Source: Beta vulgaris subsp. vulgaris (Eukaryota > Streptophyta > Magnoliopsida > Caryophyllales > Amaranthaceae). Taken from it: a stretch of 64,000 nt of DNA. The stretch covers positions 18,770,109-18,834,108 of the forward strand of contig NC_079209.1 in the NCBI RefSeq assembly GCF_026745355.1, written 5' to 3'. The notes beneath the pieces were generated by a model that made no database searches, was not told the origin of the DNA, and saw only the letters and a list, made by a program, of their open reading frames with translations. The position numbers were made by a program, and so were the translations under genes. Shown here piece by piece: positions 21,592 through 34,500 of the stretch; position 1 is the first letter of the stretch, and every line of letters begins with the position of its first letter.

Positions 21592-22681
21592 TGTATTCAC
21601 TATTTTGATGAGGACAAATAATATGATTTTTAGTTTAGTTTATTTTAGTTAGTTTTATTTTTTTATTAGATTTAATTTTATGTCTTTAATTAGATGTTAT
21701 TCTAGTAGTATAGATTAGATTTATTATCATTTTATACAATTAGCTTATTAATAACTTATGGAGAATTGTTTATGAGTTTAATCAAAATTAAGTTATGTAA
21801 TCTTATTGTTTACTTTATCGACTCATTACATGATTGTATGATTTTGATATTATGGAATATTAACTTTAACAAATTTGAATTCCATAATGTTAGTGGATTT
21901 AGTGGTACATGCGCAGGTGAAATGTATAAGCAAAATGAACGTGCAACAATATCTAACTACCATTGCTACAAATAAGGAACGAACATGTTGATCAGTTTGT
22001 TCCTAGATTCTAGGGAGCGTAACCAACTGCCTTATTGTTAGCACGCGCATATCTGAAGGAGTGGAAGCTAATTAAGTGGAAAAACGGCTACAGAAGTGGT
22101 TGGTGGGATGCTACATTCTAGCGCCCATAATGTACTAATGGAGCAAAACGTGGAGCAGCAGACTTCCTACTTATAGCTTGGAAAATTGAATTCAAACTTA
22201 AAACTTTCCATATTTTCATATATTACATCTAAGAAAGTTTATTCGGTTTTCAATTCTTCAATTTATTTCAATCATTGTATGCGAGTTTGGGTTGAGAGAA
22301 AGAAAATTCTTGTATTCAAACGAGAGAAAAGAGAAAGAGAAAGAGAAAGAGAAGAGAGAAAGAGAAGACTTCTAGTGAAGTCGAGTGAGGAAAGTCACGT
22401 GTTCAGGGGGGAGAAGGTGACTGAAAACTGGTTCCTAGAGGAACTATGTGAGGATTGATTTATAATAAGTTGTCAGAACTGTTATAAATAAAAGAGCAAG
22501 GTTTCTTCCTAAAGAATTGAGGAAGAGAACCTTGTTAAAAGGATCTTCGTGTGTTCTACCTTATTACTACTTTTCTTTATTCGCTTTCATTTTAGTTTAT
22601 CCGCAAAAAGTTAGAAAATCTCTCCAACTATAATTCACCTGCCCCTCTTGTAGTTGACCTAGTGTTTATACTCGACTAACA
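21592..22681 (+). repeat. 5' LTR of the outer SIRE element (1090 bp)
   Basis: It begins TGTATTCACTATTTTGATGA and ends TACTCGACTAACA. It carries the TATA box TATAAATA at 22483-22490 and a GA-rich run near 22325-22365. It aligns along its length with 39760-40833, with scattered substitutions and small gaps (roughly 5% by eye). Confidence 0.9.
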
Positions 22682-22683
22682 AT

Positions 22684-22695
22684 TGGTATCAAAGC
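22684..22695 (+). other. primer-binding site, initiator Met tRNA type
   Basis: tggtatcaaagc lies three bases after the LTR and is close to the copia consensus TGGTATCAGAGC. Confidence 0.85.
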
Positions 22696-22744
22696 ACGGT
22701 TCCTCCAAAATCAGTTAACACTGAGGAGCTAGTACCTGGCAATC

Positions 22745-24440
22745 ATGAATAGGAGAAAGATTGGATGAAGGTTACTCAACGTCCACCTATGTTTAATAGC
22801 AAGCACTATCCATACTGGAAGAATCGTATGGAAATTTTCATTAAGGGTGGAAACTATCAAGTCTCGAGGGTGATTGAAATTGGTGACTTTGAAGTCATAG
22901 AGAGAAATGAAAAAGGCGAGACTATTCCCAAACCTCTCTCAAAGTATGATAAATATGACTTCGATAAGATGGAGATGAACAACTAAGCCAAGAAGATTCT
23001 CCACTGTGGTCTTGGTCCACATGAAAATAACAGAATCATGGAATGCAAATCGGCTAAGCAAATGTGGAAACTTCTACAGGCTACGCACAAAGGAACAAGC
23101 GAAGTCAAGAGATCAAAGATAGATATGCTCATGCATAGATATGAGTTATTTCATATGAAGCCTAAGGAGTTAGTTCATGATATGCTCACTAGGTTCTCCA
23201 ACATTATCAACGAGCTTGACTCTCTAGGGAAGGCTATTAATCCAGAGGAATAGGTTCGAAAAGTTCTACGGAGTCTCCCACAGGATGACAAATGGATAGC
23301 GAAAGTCACAACTTTGCAAGAAACTAAGGATTTCACCACATTCAATATTGAGCAACTTGCAGGTTCCTTGTTGACTCATAAGTTGCACTTAGGAACTCAT
23401 GAGGCTGATCCTAGTAGAACTAAAGCTTTGGCTCTCAAATAGAAACTACAAAGGGAAGAACACGAGAAAGCCCACAAAGCTAAGCTGCCATAAATGTGGA
23501 AGTCCTGACAACTTTATTAAGGAATATCGACTTTGGGAAAATGACAAGGGTAAAGGAAAATACAAGGAGAAAAGAAAGGAACAACAAAAGCCTTTCTCAA
23601 AAACATAAATGAGAAGGGTCATGGTTACTGCCTGGGGGGAATCCGACTCTGACGAGGAGCAGGAACGACATGAAGAAGAAACAACTCATCTATGTCTCAT
23701 GGCAAAGACAGATGATGAAGAAAGACTTGCCAAACAATAAGGTACATATTAATGTGATTGAAGAAGAGTTATTAGAACTTACAAAGAATCAACTTATAAA
23801 ATTGCTTTTGGAAACTTCGGATGATTACAGGGCAATCTGCATTAGAAAGGAGAATATGGAGAATGCCTTGGAAGTCACCAAAGAACATTCAAATTGGTTT
23901 AAAACATTAAATGAAGTATTGAAGAAATGTTCTTTGAAGTTTTTGATGAAAACCGACGTATTCAAGAAGCGTTTGAAAAGGTTAAAAATGAAAACTACTT
24001 CTTGAATATGAAGATGGCAGAATTGAAACTCTTTGTTCCTGAAGGAACCAGTTCCCCTAAAAGTACCAGAACAAATTTCGAAAAATTGAAATCTGAATAC
24101 GATATAGTTTTAAATGAAAATATGGTACTTAAAGGGAAATTGGAATCTTCGAGAACAAAACTTCTTGATCCAGTAAGCTAAATACAAAAGTATAAAAATG
24201 AAGGAATGGACTAGGTTTCAATCATAAGAAGAAAAATAAAATCCAAAAAATATGTTAATCTGCCAAGCAGCCTAGTATGCTCTTACTGTAGGAACAGTGG
24301 TCACTTAGTGTCTGATTGTTCCTCCAGAGAAGAACGTATTGAAATGAACACTCGCTTAATTAAGCAAGTGTGGAAAGTTAAAAGAAACTCAAGCCCGACA
24401 GAGGAACCCAAGTCAGACTGGGTTCCTACCACTGACTAAT
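22745..24440 (+). pseudogene. SIRE gag (UBN2-type) with zinc knuckles, broken
   Basis: The first ATG (22745) is quickly stopped; its homologue in the inner element (starting at 36238 on the minus strand) confirms it as the gag start. Gag blocks are RPPMFNSKHYPYWKNRMEIF, KILHCGLGPHENNRIMECKS, EVKRSKIDMLMHRYELF and VRKVLRSLP. Zinc knuckle 1 (from about 23486) reads CHKCGSPDNFIKEY, with the His and last Cys replaced. A coiled-coil region covers 23670-24180. Knuckle 2 (CX2CX4HX4C) is at about 24277-24318. Stops lie at 22984, 23251, 23440 and 24179. Confidence 0.85.
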
Positions 24441-25720
24441 TGTTCTGGATACAGGCTAAAGTGAGGGGGAACAACCTGTGGTACCTCGATAGCGGTTGTT
24501 CTAAGCACATGACTGGAGACAAAAATAAATTTCTCTCACTTTCAGTCTATGAAGGAGGAACTGTGACATTTGGAGACAATCTTACAGGTAATATAGTAGC
24601 TGTAGGTAAGGTTGGAAAATCTCAGTCACATTCCATAGATAATGTATTTTTGGTCGAGGGTTTAAAACACAACCTACTTAGCATTTCTCAATTTTGTGAC
24701 AAAGGGAACAATGTAAAGTTTACTAGTGAGTGTTGTGTAGTAAGTGATGCAGGAACAGGTACCAAGATTCTGGAAGGAACCTGGAAGGGAAACACTTATG
24801 TTGTTGACCTAAATATGGTTCCTAGGAACAATCTTACTTGTTTAAGTGCGATTGACAATGAACCACTCCTTTGGCATAAAAGGTGTGGTCATGCAAGTAT
24901 GACCTAGCTCCACAAGCTAAGTGGTAAGACTTAGTTGTTGGTCTCCAACAATCAAGGTCTCAAATCATGAAGTTTGTGGCCATGCGAAAAGGAAAACAAG
25001 TTAGATCCTCGTTCAAACCAATAAGATGGTAAGCACACAAAGTCCACTTGAATTGATTCACATGGACTTATGTGGCCCTGTACGTATCCAAAGCAGATCA
25101 GGTAAGAGATATGTACTTGTTATGATTGATGATTTTTCAAGATACACTTGGGTTATTTTTCTTCATAGCAAAGATGAAATTTTGATGAATTTGTAACCTT
25201 TGCTAAAGAATACAAAGGTAAGTGGTTTTAAAATAAACATTTACGTTCTGACCATGGTAAGGAGTTTAAAAACTCCAAGTTTGATGAGTTTTGCAGCAAT
25301 GAAGGACTAGACCACAACTTCTCTACTCCTAGGACCCCAAAACATAATGGTGTGGTGGAAAGGAAAAATCGTACTCTGGAGGAAATGGCAAGAAGAATGC
25401 TAATAGCCAACAATATTCCAAAGAACTTTTGGGCAGAGGCAGTGAACACCGCTTGCTATATCATCAATAGGGTCATGCTGAGACCTATTACCTTGAAGAC
25501 CCCCTATGAGCTACTCAAAGGAAGAAAACCCAATATCTCATACTTTAGAGTCTTTGGTTGTAGATGTTTTGTACACAATAATGGTAAAGACAATCTAGGA
25601 AAATTTGATGCTAGAAGTGATGAGGTATTTATAGGATATGCTTTAAATTGTAAAGCATATAGAGTCTATAACAAAAGAATAATGTGTGTTGAGGAAAGCG
25701 TCTATATCAGAAACTAACTC
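24440..25720 (+). pseudogene. SIRE protease and integrase, broken
   Basis: The protease block WYLDSGCSKHMTGDKNKF (about 24479 onward) has an intact DSG triad. GAG-pre-integrase follows (LLWHKRCGHASM). The integrase is out of frame from 24905 to 25350 (LELIHMDLCGPVRIQSRSGK, then FSRYTWVIFL). It is then open from 25352 (VERKNRTLEEMARRML, NFWAEAVNTACYIINR). It would process the polyprotein and insert the cDNA. Several stops make it non-functional. Confidence 0.85.
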
Positions 25721-27160
25721 TCTGCAGGAACCATGTTATGAAAATGATTTTGAAATAGGATTGACTCGTCTTGAAGAGTCAGCCAATGTTCATGAGGAAC
25801 TAACACCTGCAGGTACTGATAAGAAGCATATTCCTGAAAATGAGATGAATGTCCCTGGTCCTATTCCTCAAGAAGACCAGGCAGATGAAAGAACATAAGA
25901 AGAAGAATTACAACCGGAAATTGAAACAACTGGAGAACCTCAGGCTGAAGGAACATGAGTGAGAGGTTTTGAACCAAGGCCCTGGAGACACCTAAGATCC
26001 CATCCACTGTATCTTATCATAAGCGACATTGAGAAGGGAACTCAAACAAGGTCTCAACTCAAAAATTTATGTGCTTTCCAAGCCATTATGTCCATGACAG
26101 AACCTCAAGATCACAATGATGCCCTACTAGAGTCTCATTAGATTAATGCCATGCAAGAGGAACTGAATGAGTTCAAGAGGAACAAGGTTTGACATCTTGA
26201 GACCAAGCCTAAGAACCAGAAGGTTATTGGGCTAAAATGGGTCTTCGGGAACAAGCTGGATGAGCATGGAACTGTCATAAGGAACAAAGCCAGGCTTGTA
26301 GCTAAAGGGTACAATCAACAAGAAGGTATTGATTTCGATGAGACGCGTATGTTGCTAGAATAGAAGCTATAAGAATTTTGATTGCCTTTGTTGCATTTAT
26401 GGGTTTTAGGTTGTACCAAATGGACGTTAAATGTGCTTTCTTAAATTGGTGTTTAATAGAAGACGTCTATGTGGAACAACCTCCCGGATTTGAAAACCTT
26501 GATCTTCCAAACCATGTCTATAAGCTAGATAAAGCTCTTTATGGGATGAAGCAACCTCCTAGATCTTGGTAAGAAAGACTATCAAAATTCTTGCTTTCAT
26601 ATGATTTCATAAGAGGTAAAGTTGATAGGACCCTGCTCCTTAGATCTAAAGGAACAGACATCCTAGTAGTACAATTTCATGTACATGATACAATTTTTGG
26701 TGCTACTAACGAATCTCTTTGAAGGAATTTGTTGATTTAATGAGTAGTGAATTTGAGATGATCATGATGGGAGAGTTAAACTTGTTTCTTGGTTTGCAAA
26801 TCAGGCAAACTGAAAGAGGAACAATGATCCATCAGCAAAAATATGTGAAGGAATTACTGAAAAAATATGGGTTGGACCAAGCAAAAACCAACCATACTCC
26901 AATAGAAACAGGATCAAGGTTGGATGAGGATCCAAGTGGTAAGTCTGTATATCAGAAACTATATAGAGGTATGATTAGATCCTTACTTTACTTAACTGCA
27001 AGTAGACCTGCTATTTCCTTTAGTGTTGGTTTATGTGCCAGATTCCAATCAAATCCTAAGGAATCATACTTGACAGCGGTTAAAAGAATTCTTAAGTATT
27101 TGAAAGGAAGTGATAATCTTTGTTTGTTCTATCCTGGAAGTGACATCTTTGATCTAGTTA
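25721..27160 (+). pseudogene. SIRE reverse transcriptase, then RNase H cut short
   Basis: After an acidic linker the RT reads [26 protein letters not shown] text near 26220, [40 protein letters not shown] and LYGMKQPPRSW. The active-site YVDD region (near 26675) is degraded (VQFHVHDTIFGAT). Another open part begins at 26719 (MGELNLFLGLQIRQTERGTM, SRPAISFSVGLCARF). RNase H ends at GSDIFDL, where it abuts the truncated LTR of the inner element at about 27160. Confidence 0.88.
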
Positions 27161-27161
27161 G

Positions 27162-28193
27162 TCACTCAAAGCCTTTCTCTTACAGAACTTCACTCAAAGT
27201 TCCCTTACCCCAAAAACCAAAATACAATTGATCGAAATAAGCTTAGTGGAATTAGAGTAAGAAGGCAAAGAACAAATGGCTATTATGAGAGAATGAAGGC
27301 ACTGACACTTAATAAGTTAAACTCACTTAATTACTTAGTCAGACACAATTTGGAACTTATCTAGACTTCTATATTTATAGTGTTAATCATGAAGAACGTG
27401 GGATTAATGTTAGAGTACACCTTTTAATCCATTTACCCATGATGTTCCTTCCCCTAAGGAACACGTTTTACATCATGTCCCATGATCCCATGAACTATAA
27501 ATGAACGTGGATAAAATGCAGCCATTACTCCTAAATAATAGGAGTTCCTTCAACATTATCCGAAAATCATTTTTTATAAACTCTTTTTATCTTTAAATCT
27601 GAATTTCTAATCTTTAAGAAAATAATATCTTTGAAATAAAATCTTTCTAACAACCGGATATTTATTTTCTTATTTTCCGAAAAATAAATCTTTTCCAAAA
27701 CAGATTTTCTTTTTAAAACTGATTTTATCATTTGAAATTAGAAATAACTAATTTCCTATAATCTAGGCATGACTTACTCCATTATCTTTTAACGTTATAC
27801 TAAGTACACGCCTAAGTCTAGTTCCTTATATTAGTTCAGTTCCTTTAACATATTTACTAAGTGCCACTGAGTTTGTTCCTTACAGAGGAACAAACGCTTC
27901 ATTCTCAAATATTCTGCCACAGTTCCTTACCATTCTTTCTTTGTTCCTTTACATTGGAACTAGAAAATAAAACGCCTAGCTTCTATTATTCTTGATCCAA
28001 TGCTTGCTCCAGTATCAACATAGAAACTTCTTTACTTAGCCTTTGAAATCCTCTCTTGACTTCTTCATTGACTTTGTATTCTCCCAGTTCCTTGCATTGA
28101 TACCTTAGACACCATACACTTAAATAATTCATTAGTTCACTACTTAGTTTGTTCCTTTGTTTCTTTGTCATTATCAAAACTAGGGTTCAACAA
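27162..28193 (-). repeat. 3' LTR of the inner SIRE element, truncated
   Basis: It matches 36642-37671 nearly base for base. On the minus strand it starts TGTTGAACCCTAGTTTTGAT at 28193. A minus-strand TATA box (TATAAATA) lies at 27372-27379. The segment equivalent to 36304-36641 is absent, and the sequence instead runs directly into outer RNase H text. Confidence 0.9.
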
Positions 28194-28194
28194 T

Positions 28195-29250
28195 TTCCCC
28201 CTTTTTGATGATGACAACAAAGGTACAAACTAAGGAAAATAACAAATAATATAAGTGAATGAAAATAAAAACATAAAGAAGAAAATAAAAATAAAACACA
28301 ATTATATGAGTAACTGAAGTTTTTGATTTTTCATTTACCTTAACCTATTTTTGATTTTCATTTACCTTATCCAATTTTTAATTTTTTTTAATTTCATTTT
28401 TTAAGTTTATTTACAGTTTTGTTACAGTTTGTTCCTTAAATCCTTTTCCCCCTTTGTCATCCTCAAAAAGAATAGACTCTGCATGAATTGATGAATTGAT
28501 TTAACACCTTAAGACCAATATGCAAGCACCATTAGTGGTTAAGTTAGAAAATCAAAGAGTAAACTTGCTCAAACATCAATCACATAATACTAGCCATTCC
28601 AAGGAAGAAATTATGCAAAGCATTTAGAAACATAGACAATATAGCAAAAGTCATTGATTATATAGCACTTGTTCCATAACAAAACAAAGAAAGAAAAGAA
28701 AAAGGAAGAAACAAAAGTTGTGTTCCTTATGAAAGAAACAGGAACAACAAAACAAAAAAAAGAAACTAAGAAAGGGAAGGGGAATGGTGTTCCTCTACAA
28801 CTTCTTCTTCAACCACATCCTCCAACTTTTTCATCACCACCCCATGATGTAGTTCAACCTGTTCCTTCAGCTCCTCCAAGGTACGAGCCATAGTTCCATC
28901 TTCTTTGCTGCGCAACCACGGTATCACTCAATTCTTCATAAGACTTATCATAGTATCAGTTTTGGCATCCAAAGTCCAATGAAGATGATTGTAAAATTTT
29001 ATCATATGTTGTGCAGGAAGGCAGACTTCATTAACCCAGTTAGTGTCATCCGGATTTCCTGTTCCTTACCTTGGAACTAGAGGCAGATGGGGATGTTGTG
29101 AAGGAACTGGGGAGGTTTGAGTGGAAGGCTCATCTGTTCCAGGAATGGAAACAGAAGGTGAAGGGTGATAAATGGGAGGAAGAAATGGTGGGGTGGGTGG
29201 AAGAGTTGTGGAGGTGGAAGCAAAAGGATTTGGTCCTTTTATTTCATCCT
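28195..29250 (-). other. inner SIRE 3' non-coding region with two purine tracts
   Basis: A minus-strand purine tract (aaaaagggggaaa) lies directly next to the LTR at about 28196-28210. A second (gacaaagggggaaaagg) lies at about 28444-28460. Duplicated purine tracts near the 3' LTR are a known feature of Sireviruses. No coding sequence is recognisable; open frames on the + strand at 28669-29268 are low-complexity shadows. Confidence 0.6.
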
Positions 29251-30636
29251 TCAACTGCTCAAAACTGAAGGAACAGAGAAGGACGAAGGTGAAATGGAGG
29301 GTATTTTTGTGAAAGGAACAGAGAGTTTGGGAGATGGTGGTGGGTATGGTTCCTTGAGAGTAGAGGGTACCTGTTCCTCATTATCCGAAAGGACTAAAGG
29401 AGAGTCCTCATTGGAAGGAACAGGAACAGGAGCAATTTTTCGACGAGTGCTCTTTCTCACTCTCAAAGGAACAGAGGGTTTAGGCTTAGTGGCAATGTGT
29501 TTGCGCCTCTTAGGTTTCGGTTCCTCCGGCTTAGGAACAGGGTTATCCAAGATTACATCATTATCTTCTTCTAAGTCAGTTTGGGCATTTTCTTTTTCCT
29601 GAGGAACTGGAAGCCATTCTTCCTTGAATGAGAACACCTTCTTGGACGACAACCAAGTCCATTTAGGGTCTTCTCATTCAAATGTTCCCTTGTTTGACCC
29701 TATGGTGGTCCAACCAGTAAGTCTTACTTCAAATGATGAAGAAGAAGTTATCAAGGCCCGTACCAATAACACAATGATTTTCAATCAAGTGGTTAAGTGT
29801 TGAATGAAGAGGGAAGGGAAATTATTTGTATGTGTGGTCCAAGCAAAACATGTAACACATATCCAAGAGACCCACTTCATTCCTCTTTTCAGTTCGAGGA
29901 ATGAGTGCTCTCCAAACCAAGTTAAACAGTACTTTGTGAAGGGGAGAGAGTAGTTATGGTTAAGTTTGTTTTGGCCAGCTGTTCCTCCAAAATATTCTAA
30001 GATTTTGTCTTGAGGAAAATTAGGAAAGGAAACAGTTCCTTTCCTTTTAAAATACAAATCAGTTCCTTTGCAAGGAACTTCCCATACTTTGCTTAAAGTT
30101 GCTTGATTAAACCTTATTTTCTTGCCTCTAACTTCAGTTGTGCAAGTTCCATTAGTATTAACAAAATTTGCACAAAACTCGTCCATAGCTAGAGGAACAA
30201 GAGCATTATTAAAGGCGAATTCAAACAAGAATTCCATGCCTTGTTCCTTTAGAATGGAGGTTAATTCTAGAAATTCAATTTTATTTGCCCATTCTAAATC
30301 GACGCAAAAGCCCAAGACATACCTAGATTCACTTCGTTCGACCCTTTTCTTGGAAGACAAAGAAACAGTTCCTTTGGAAGGAACAGGTGCAGTTTCTTCT
30401 TCTTCCCCCTGAGATTGTTCCGGGGTTTCTTCTTCATCGTCTTCCCCAATCAATTTCTTCTTCTCATGCTCCTTCTAGGAGATTCTAATTGCTGTTCCTC
30501 TATGGGGTTTTCTTGAATTATGTCGGTTTCAAGGGTTTTAGTTGGAGATGAAGAAATTTCCATTTTTGAAGTGTCGGTTGTTTTTGGTGTTGGAAAAGGT
30601 GAGTTTCTTGAAGTTTTTGCCATGATTTTCGAAGGT
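29250..30636 (-). pseudogene. inner SIRE env-like ORF (additional ORF after pol)
   Basis: On the minus strand an ORF after RNase H starts at about 30636 (MAKTSRNSPFPTPKTTD). It shifts frame near 30450 and continues (GEDDEEETPEQSQ, GFCVDLEWANKIEFLE, EVRGKKIRFNQATLSKVWEV). It stops at 29785 and resumes to 29250 with a proline- and charge-rich tail. SIRE-lineage elements carry such an ORF, often called env-like. The central block resembles the 'putative plant transposon protein' domain. No signal peptide or membrane segment is apparent, so an envelope role is not supported. Confidence 0.65.
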
Positions 30637-31184
30637 TTGGAGGTTTTATGGAGTTTCAAAGGGTGTGATGAGGTTTCGGATTTGGTGAAGATGAAGCGTT
30701 TGAGAGGAACACGGTTTCCTTTGATGGAGTGAATAAGAAAGTTTTGCATGTAATAGTAATTATGACACGCGGGAAAGAAATAAAGCAAAAGAAATAAAAA
30801 TAAAAATAAAAGAAAGAAAACGAAAAGATAAAAAAAAGATTTAATTAAACTGGTTCCCCTTAATTTTTGGATTTTATCGGATTTTTCGGATTTTTATGAA
30901 TTTTAATTTTTGAAAGAAAATAAATGCTAAGGAACTTGTGCTATAGGAACAACTAATGCTACATATCAATATCCTTCATACTATGCATGTTTCTTGACCT
31001 TAGGAACAGTAAGGGGAGTATTATGTGACATTTGTGAGTTGTTTAGTTTCTTTGACTTCATGGTTATGTTTTGCAACATTCCAATTTGCAATGGTCTTAG
31101 GCAATTAAACACAATTATTTTTAGCACACAAAGTCACTCAAATTGATTCAAACATGGGGGAATTGACATAGGAACAATCACTTA

Positions 31185-31827
31185 ATTTTTATTAAACCTA
31201 ACTCAAGCCTTAATTTTTCATATCTATCTCTTTGCAAAGGCTTAGTTAGGATATCAGCAATCTGATAATCAGTTTGACAAAACTCAAGTTTGATCAAACT
31301 TTTTTGACATTTTCTCTTAAAAAGTGATGTCTAATATGTATATGCTTTACTCTAGAATGATGCACTGGATCTTTAGATATACTTATAGCACTTGTATTGT
31401 CACAATAAATAGGAACACATTCAAAGTTTATTCCATAGTCACTAAGTTGTTGTTTTATCCAAAGCATTTGAGAGCAACATGCAGCAGCAGCTACATATTC
31501 TGCTTCAGCAGTGGATAAAGCAACTGTGTTTTGTTTCTTGGTACTCCAAGAAACTAAACTATGACCAAGGAATTGTGCCATACCTGAGGTGCTTTTCCTA
31601 TTAACAAGATCTCCAGCATAATCTGCATCTGCATATCCTTTTAGTTCGAATGTATCACTTCTTGGATAGTAGAGTCCAAGATCATCTGTTCCTTTAAGGT
31701 ATCTAAGAATTCTCTTCACAGCAGTGAGGTGAGACTCCTTTGGATTTGCTTGAAATCTAGCACACAAACCAACACTGAAAGCTATGTCTGGACGACTAGC
31801 AGTTAGATACAAAAGTGAACCAATCAT
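31185..31827 (-). pseudogene. inner SIRE RNase H
   Basis: On the minus strand, [20 protein letters not shown] and LKGYADADYAGDLVNRKSTS precede TVALSTAEAEYVAAAACCSQ and IYCDNTSAISIS. The catalytic D, E and D are in place. A 1-bp shift after HFLRENVKK at about 31294 ends the long frame. The last part (CQTDYQIADILTKPL) continues in the next frame to about 31185. It adjoins the RT, from which a 1-bp loss separates it. Confidence 0.9.
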
Positions 31828-33026
31828 TCCTCTAATTTTGTTTGATCAACACTTGTTCCTATGGAGTCTTCATCTAATCTAGTTGAAGTTCCCATAGGAG
31901 TGTGATTTATCTTTGAATTTTCGAGGCCATATTTCTTTAATAGTTCCTTTATGTATTTTTGTTGGTGAACAATTATACCTTTTTCAGTTTGTTTGATTTG
32001 TAGTCCAAGAAAGAAATTTAACTCACCCATCATACTCATTTCAAATTCATTGCTCATGAGACTTGAGAATTCTTTGCACAATGTTTCATTAGTAGCTCCG
32101 AATATGATGTCATCAACATATATTTGAACAAGCAAAATATCAGTTCCTTTAGATTTTAGGAACAAGGTTTTATCAACCTTTCCTCTTTTAAAGTTATTTT
32201 CTAAAAGGAACTTAGATAATCTCTCATACCATGATCTAGGTGCTTGTTTTAACCCATAAAGAGCTTTATCAAGCTTGTAGACATGATTTGGGAGATTGTT
32301 ATTTTCGAAACCAGGGGGTTGTTCAACATATACATCTTCGTTTAGATAGCCATTTAAAAATGCACACTTAACATCCATTTGATATAATTTAAATCCCATG
32401 TAAGCAGCAAATGCAATTAAGATTCTAATGGCTTCTAATCTAGCTACAGGAGCAAAGGTTTCTTCATAATCAATTCCTTCTTGTTGGTTATAACCTTTTA
32501 CTACAAGTCTAGCTTTGTTTCTTACAATGGTTCCATATTCATCTAGTTTGTTTCTAAACACCCATTTTAAGCCAATTACTTTTTGTTGTTTAGATGAAGG
32601 AACTAGATGCCATACCTTGTTTCTTTCAAACTCATTTAATTCAGCTTGCATTGCAATAATCCAATCAGAGTCAGTTAAGGCTTCTTCATGATTTCTTGGT
32701 TCCATCATTGATAGGAACGCATGAAATGCACAAAAGTTCCTTAACTGAGATCTAGTTTGCGTACCTTTGGATATGTCGCTGATTATGAGTTCCACAGGAT
32801 GTGACTTTTGTAATCTCCAAGGTTTTGGTTGAAACTCTCTTATAGGAACATGTTGTTCCTCATGAGTTCCTTGAGTGGATGAGGAACTCTGCTCAGTTGT
32901 TCCTCTGTTAGCCTCGGTGGACTCAGTTCCTTCATTTAGAGGAACAGGAGTATCTTCTCCTCCTTGAGGAACAGGAATATCATTGATCTCATTATTTTCG
33001 AATTCCTCGTTCCTTTCCTCTTTCAC
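31824..33026 (-). pseudogene. inner SIRE reverse transcriptase (nearly intact)
   Basis: A 400-codon minus-strand frame. An acidic linker (residues 1-60) is followed by RT blocks: [88 protein letters not shown] and [10 protein letters not shown] with the catalytic YVDD. It ends because one base is missing near 31830, in the sequence that should read into RNase H. It would copy the element's RNA into cDNA. It is the best-preserved enzyme in the window. Confidence 0.93.
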
Positions 33027-34082
33027 TTCTTCTTCTTCTTGTGAATCTGTGTTCCTTGACTAGGTTGCGTAACCCTATCTCATAGTCATCAACCTGTATG
33101 CTTGGATTATGTTTGTCAGATTCATCAAAGATTACATGAATACTTTCTTCAACACACATAGTTCTTTTGTTATATACTCTATAAGCTTTACTATGTGAGG
33201 AGTATCCTAAAAATGTTGCTTCATCACTCCTTGCATCAAATTTTCCAAGATTATCTTTTCCATTATTATGCACATAACATTTGCATCCAAATGTTCTAAA
33301 ATAGGTGATGTTTGGTTTCTTTCCAAATAAAGTTCATAAGGAGTTTTATTAATGATAGGTCTCATCATGGCACGATTAATTATGTGACAAGCAGTATTAA
33401 CAGCTTCAGCCCAAAAGTTCCTTGGAAGTTCACTAGCAATTAACATGGTTCTAGACATTTCCTCCAAAGTTCTATTTTTCCTTTCTACAACACCATTTTG
33501 TTGTGGTGTTCTAGGGGCAGAAAAATTATGATCTAGGCCATTATCTCTGCTTAGGTCATCAAATTTATAATTTTCGAATTCCTTGCCATGATCTGATCTA
33601 ATGTGCATTATTTTATGTCCACTTAGGTTTTGAACTCTTTTAGCAAAGACAAGGAACTCATCATAAGTTTCATCTTTACTAGAGAGAAAAATAACCCAAG
33701 TGTACCTAGAGTAGTCATCTACAATCACAAGTACATACCTCTTTCCACTTCTGCTTTGAATTCTCATGGGTCCACATAAGTCCATATGAATTAACTCTAA
33801 TGGTTTAGTGGTACTTACAATCGTTTTAGATTTGAAAGAGGATCTTACTTGTTTACCTCGTGCACATGCATCACAAACTTGATCAATATGAAATTTTATA
33901 GATGGTAATCCTAAAACAAGGTCTTTTGATCTAAGTTTCTCAAGGAATGAAAAGCTAGCATGTCCTAGACGCTTGTGCCATAGAAGTGAATCATCTTCAA
34001 TAACACTAAGACAAGTTAAATTGATTTGAGGAACAAGGTCTAGATCCACAATGTATGTGTTCCCTTTCCTTGTTCCTTCCAA
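32992..34082 (-). pseudogene. inner SIRE integrase
   Basis: On the minus strand from 34082: LLWHKRLGHASFSFLEKL and CDACARGK form the zinc-binding domain. The core has IHMDLCGPMRIQS, IRSDHGKEF and VVERKNRTLEE, which contain the D, D and E catalytic residues. A frameshift near 33290 moves the C-terminal part (DNLGKFDARSDEATFLGYSS) into the frame ending near 32992. The stop separating it from the RT frame lies beyond that. It would insert the cDNA into the host genome. Confidence 0.9.
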
Positions 34083-34149
34083 ATAACCTTCTTAGTTTTA
34101 ATTGATGATTAAGCATTTTTCCTTATCAAATTTTACAGTATTTCCTTTG

Positions 34150-34404
34150 TCACAGAATTGAGAAATGCATATGTAATAGATTATGTTTTAGACCTTCAAC
34201 TAAAAATACATTTTCAATGGAGTGTAATGGTGACTTACCGACCTTACCCATAGCAACAATGTTACCTTTCTTATTATCACCAAATGTTACACTGCCACCT
34301 TCATAGGTTGTGAGTGAGAGAAACTTCGTTTTGTCTCCTGTCATGTGCTTGGAACAACCACTATCGAGATACCAAGTGTTGTTCCCCCTCACTCCAACCT
34401 GCAA
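34150..34404 (-). pseudogene. inner SIRE aspartic protease
   Basis: On the minus strand, NTWYLDSGCSKHMTGDKTKF has an intact DSG triad and the following SVTFGDNKKGNIVAMGKVGK block of the copia protease. A frameshift near 34160 separates it from the integrase. It would cleave Gag-Pol. Confidence 0.85.
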
Positions 34405-34500
34405 AAATCAACTAGTTGTTAGTTGAAGGAACCCCATCTTTCGTGGGTTCCTGTTCTTGACTAGGATTTGTTTTGACAACCCATTTTTTCTTACTTATTG

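Noticed and set aside
28669..29602. Plus-strand frames in the inner SIRE element
   Set aside because: They are antisense to the minus-strand env-like ORF and its 3' region, and have low complexity.
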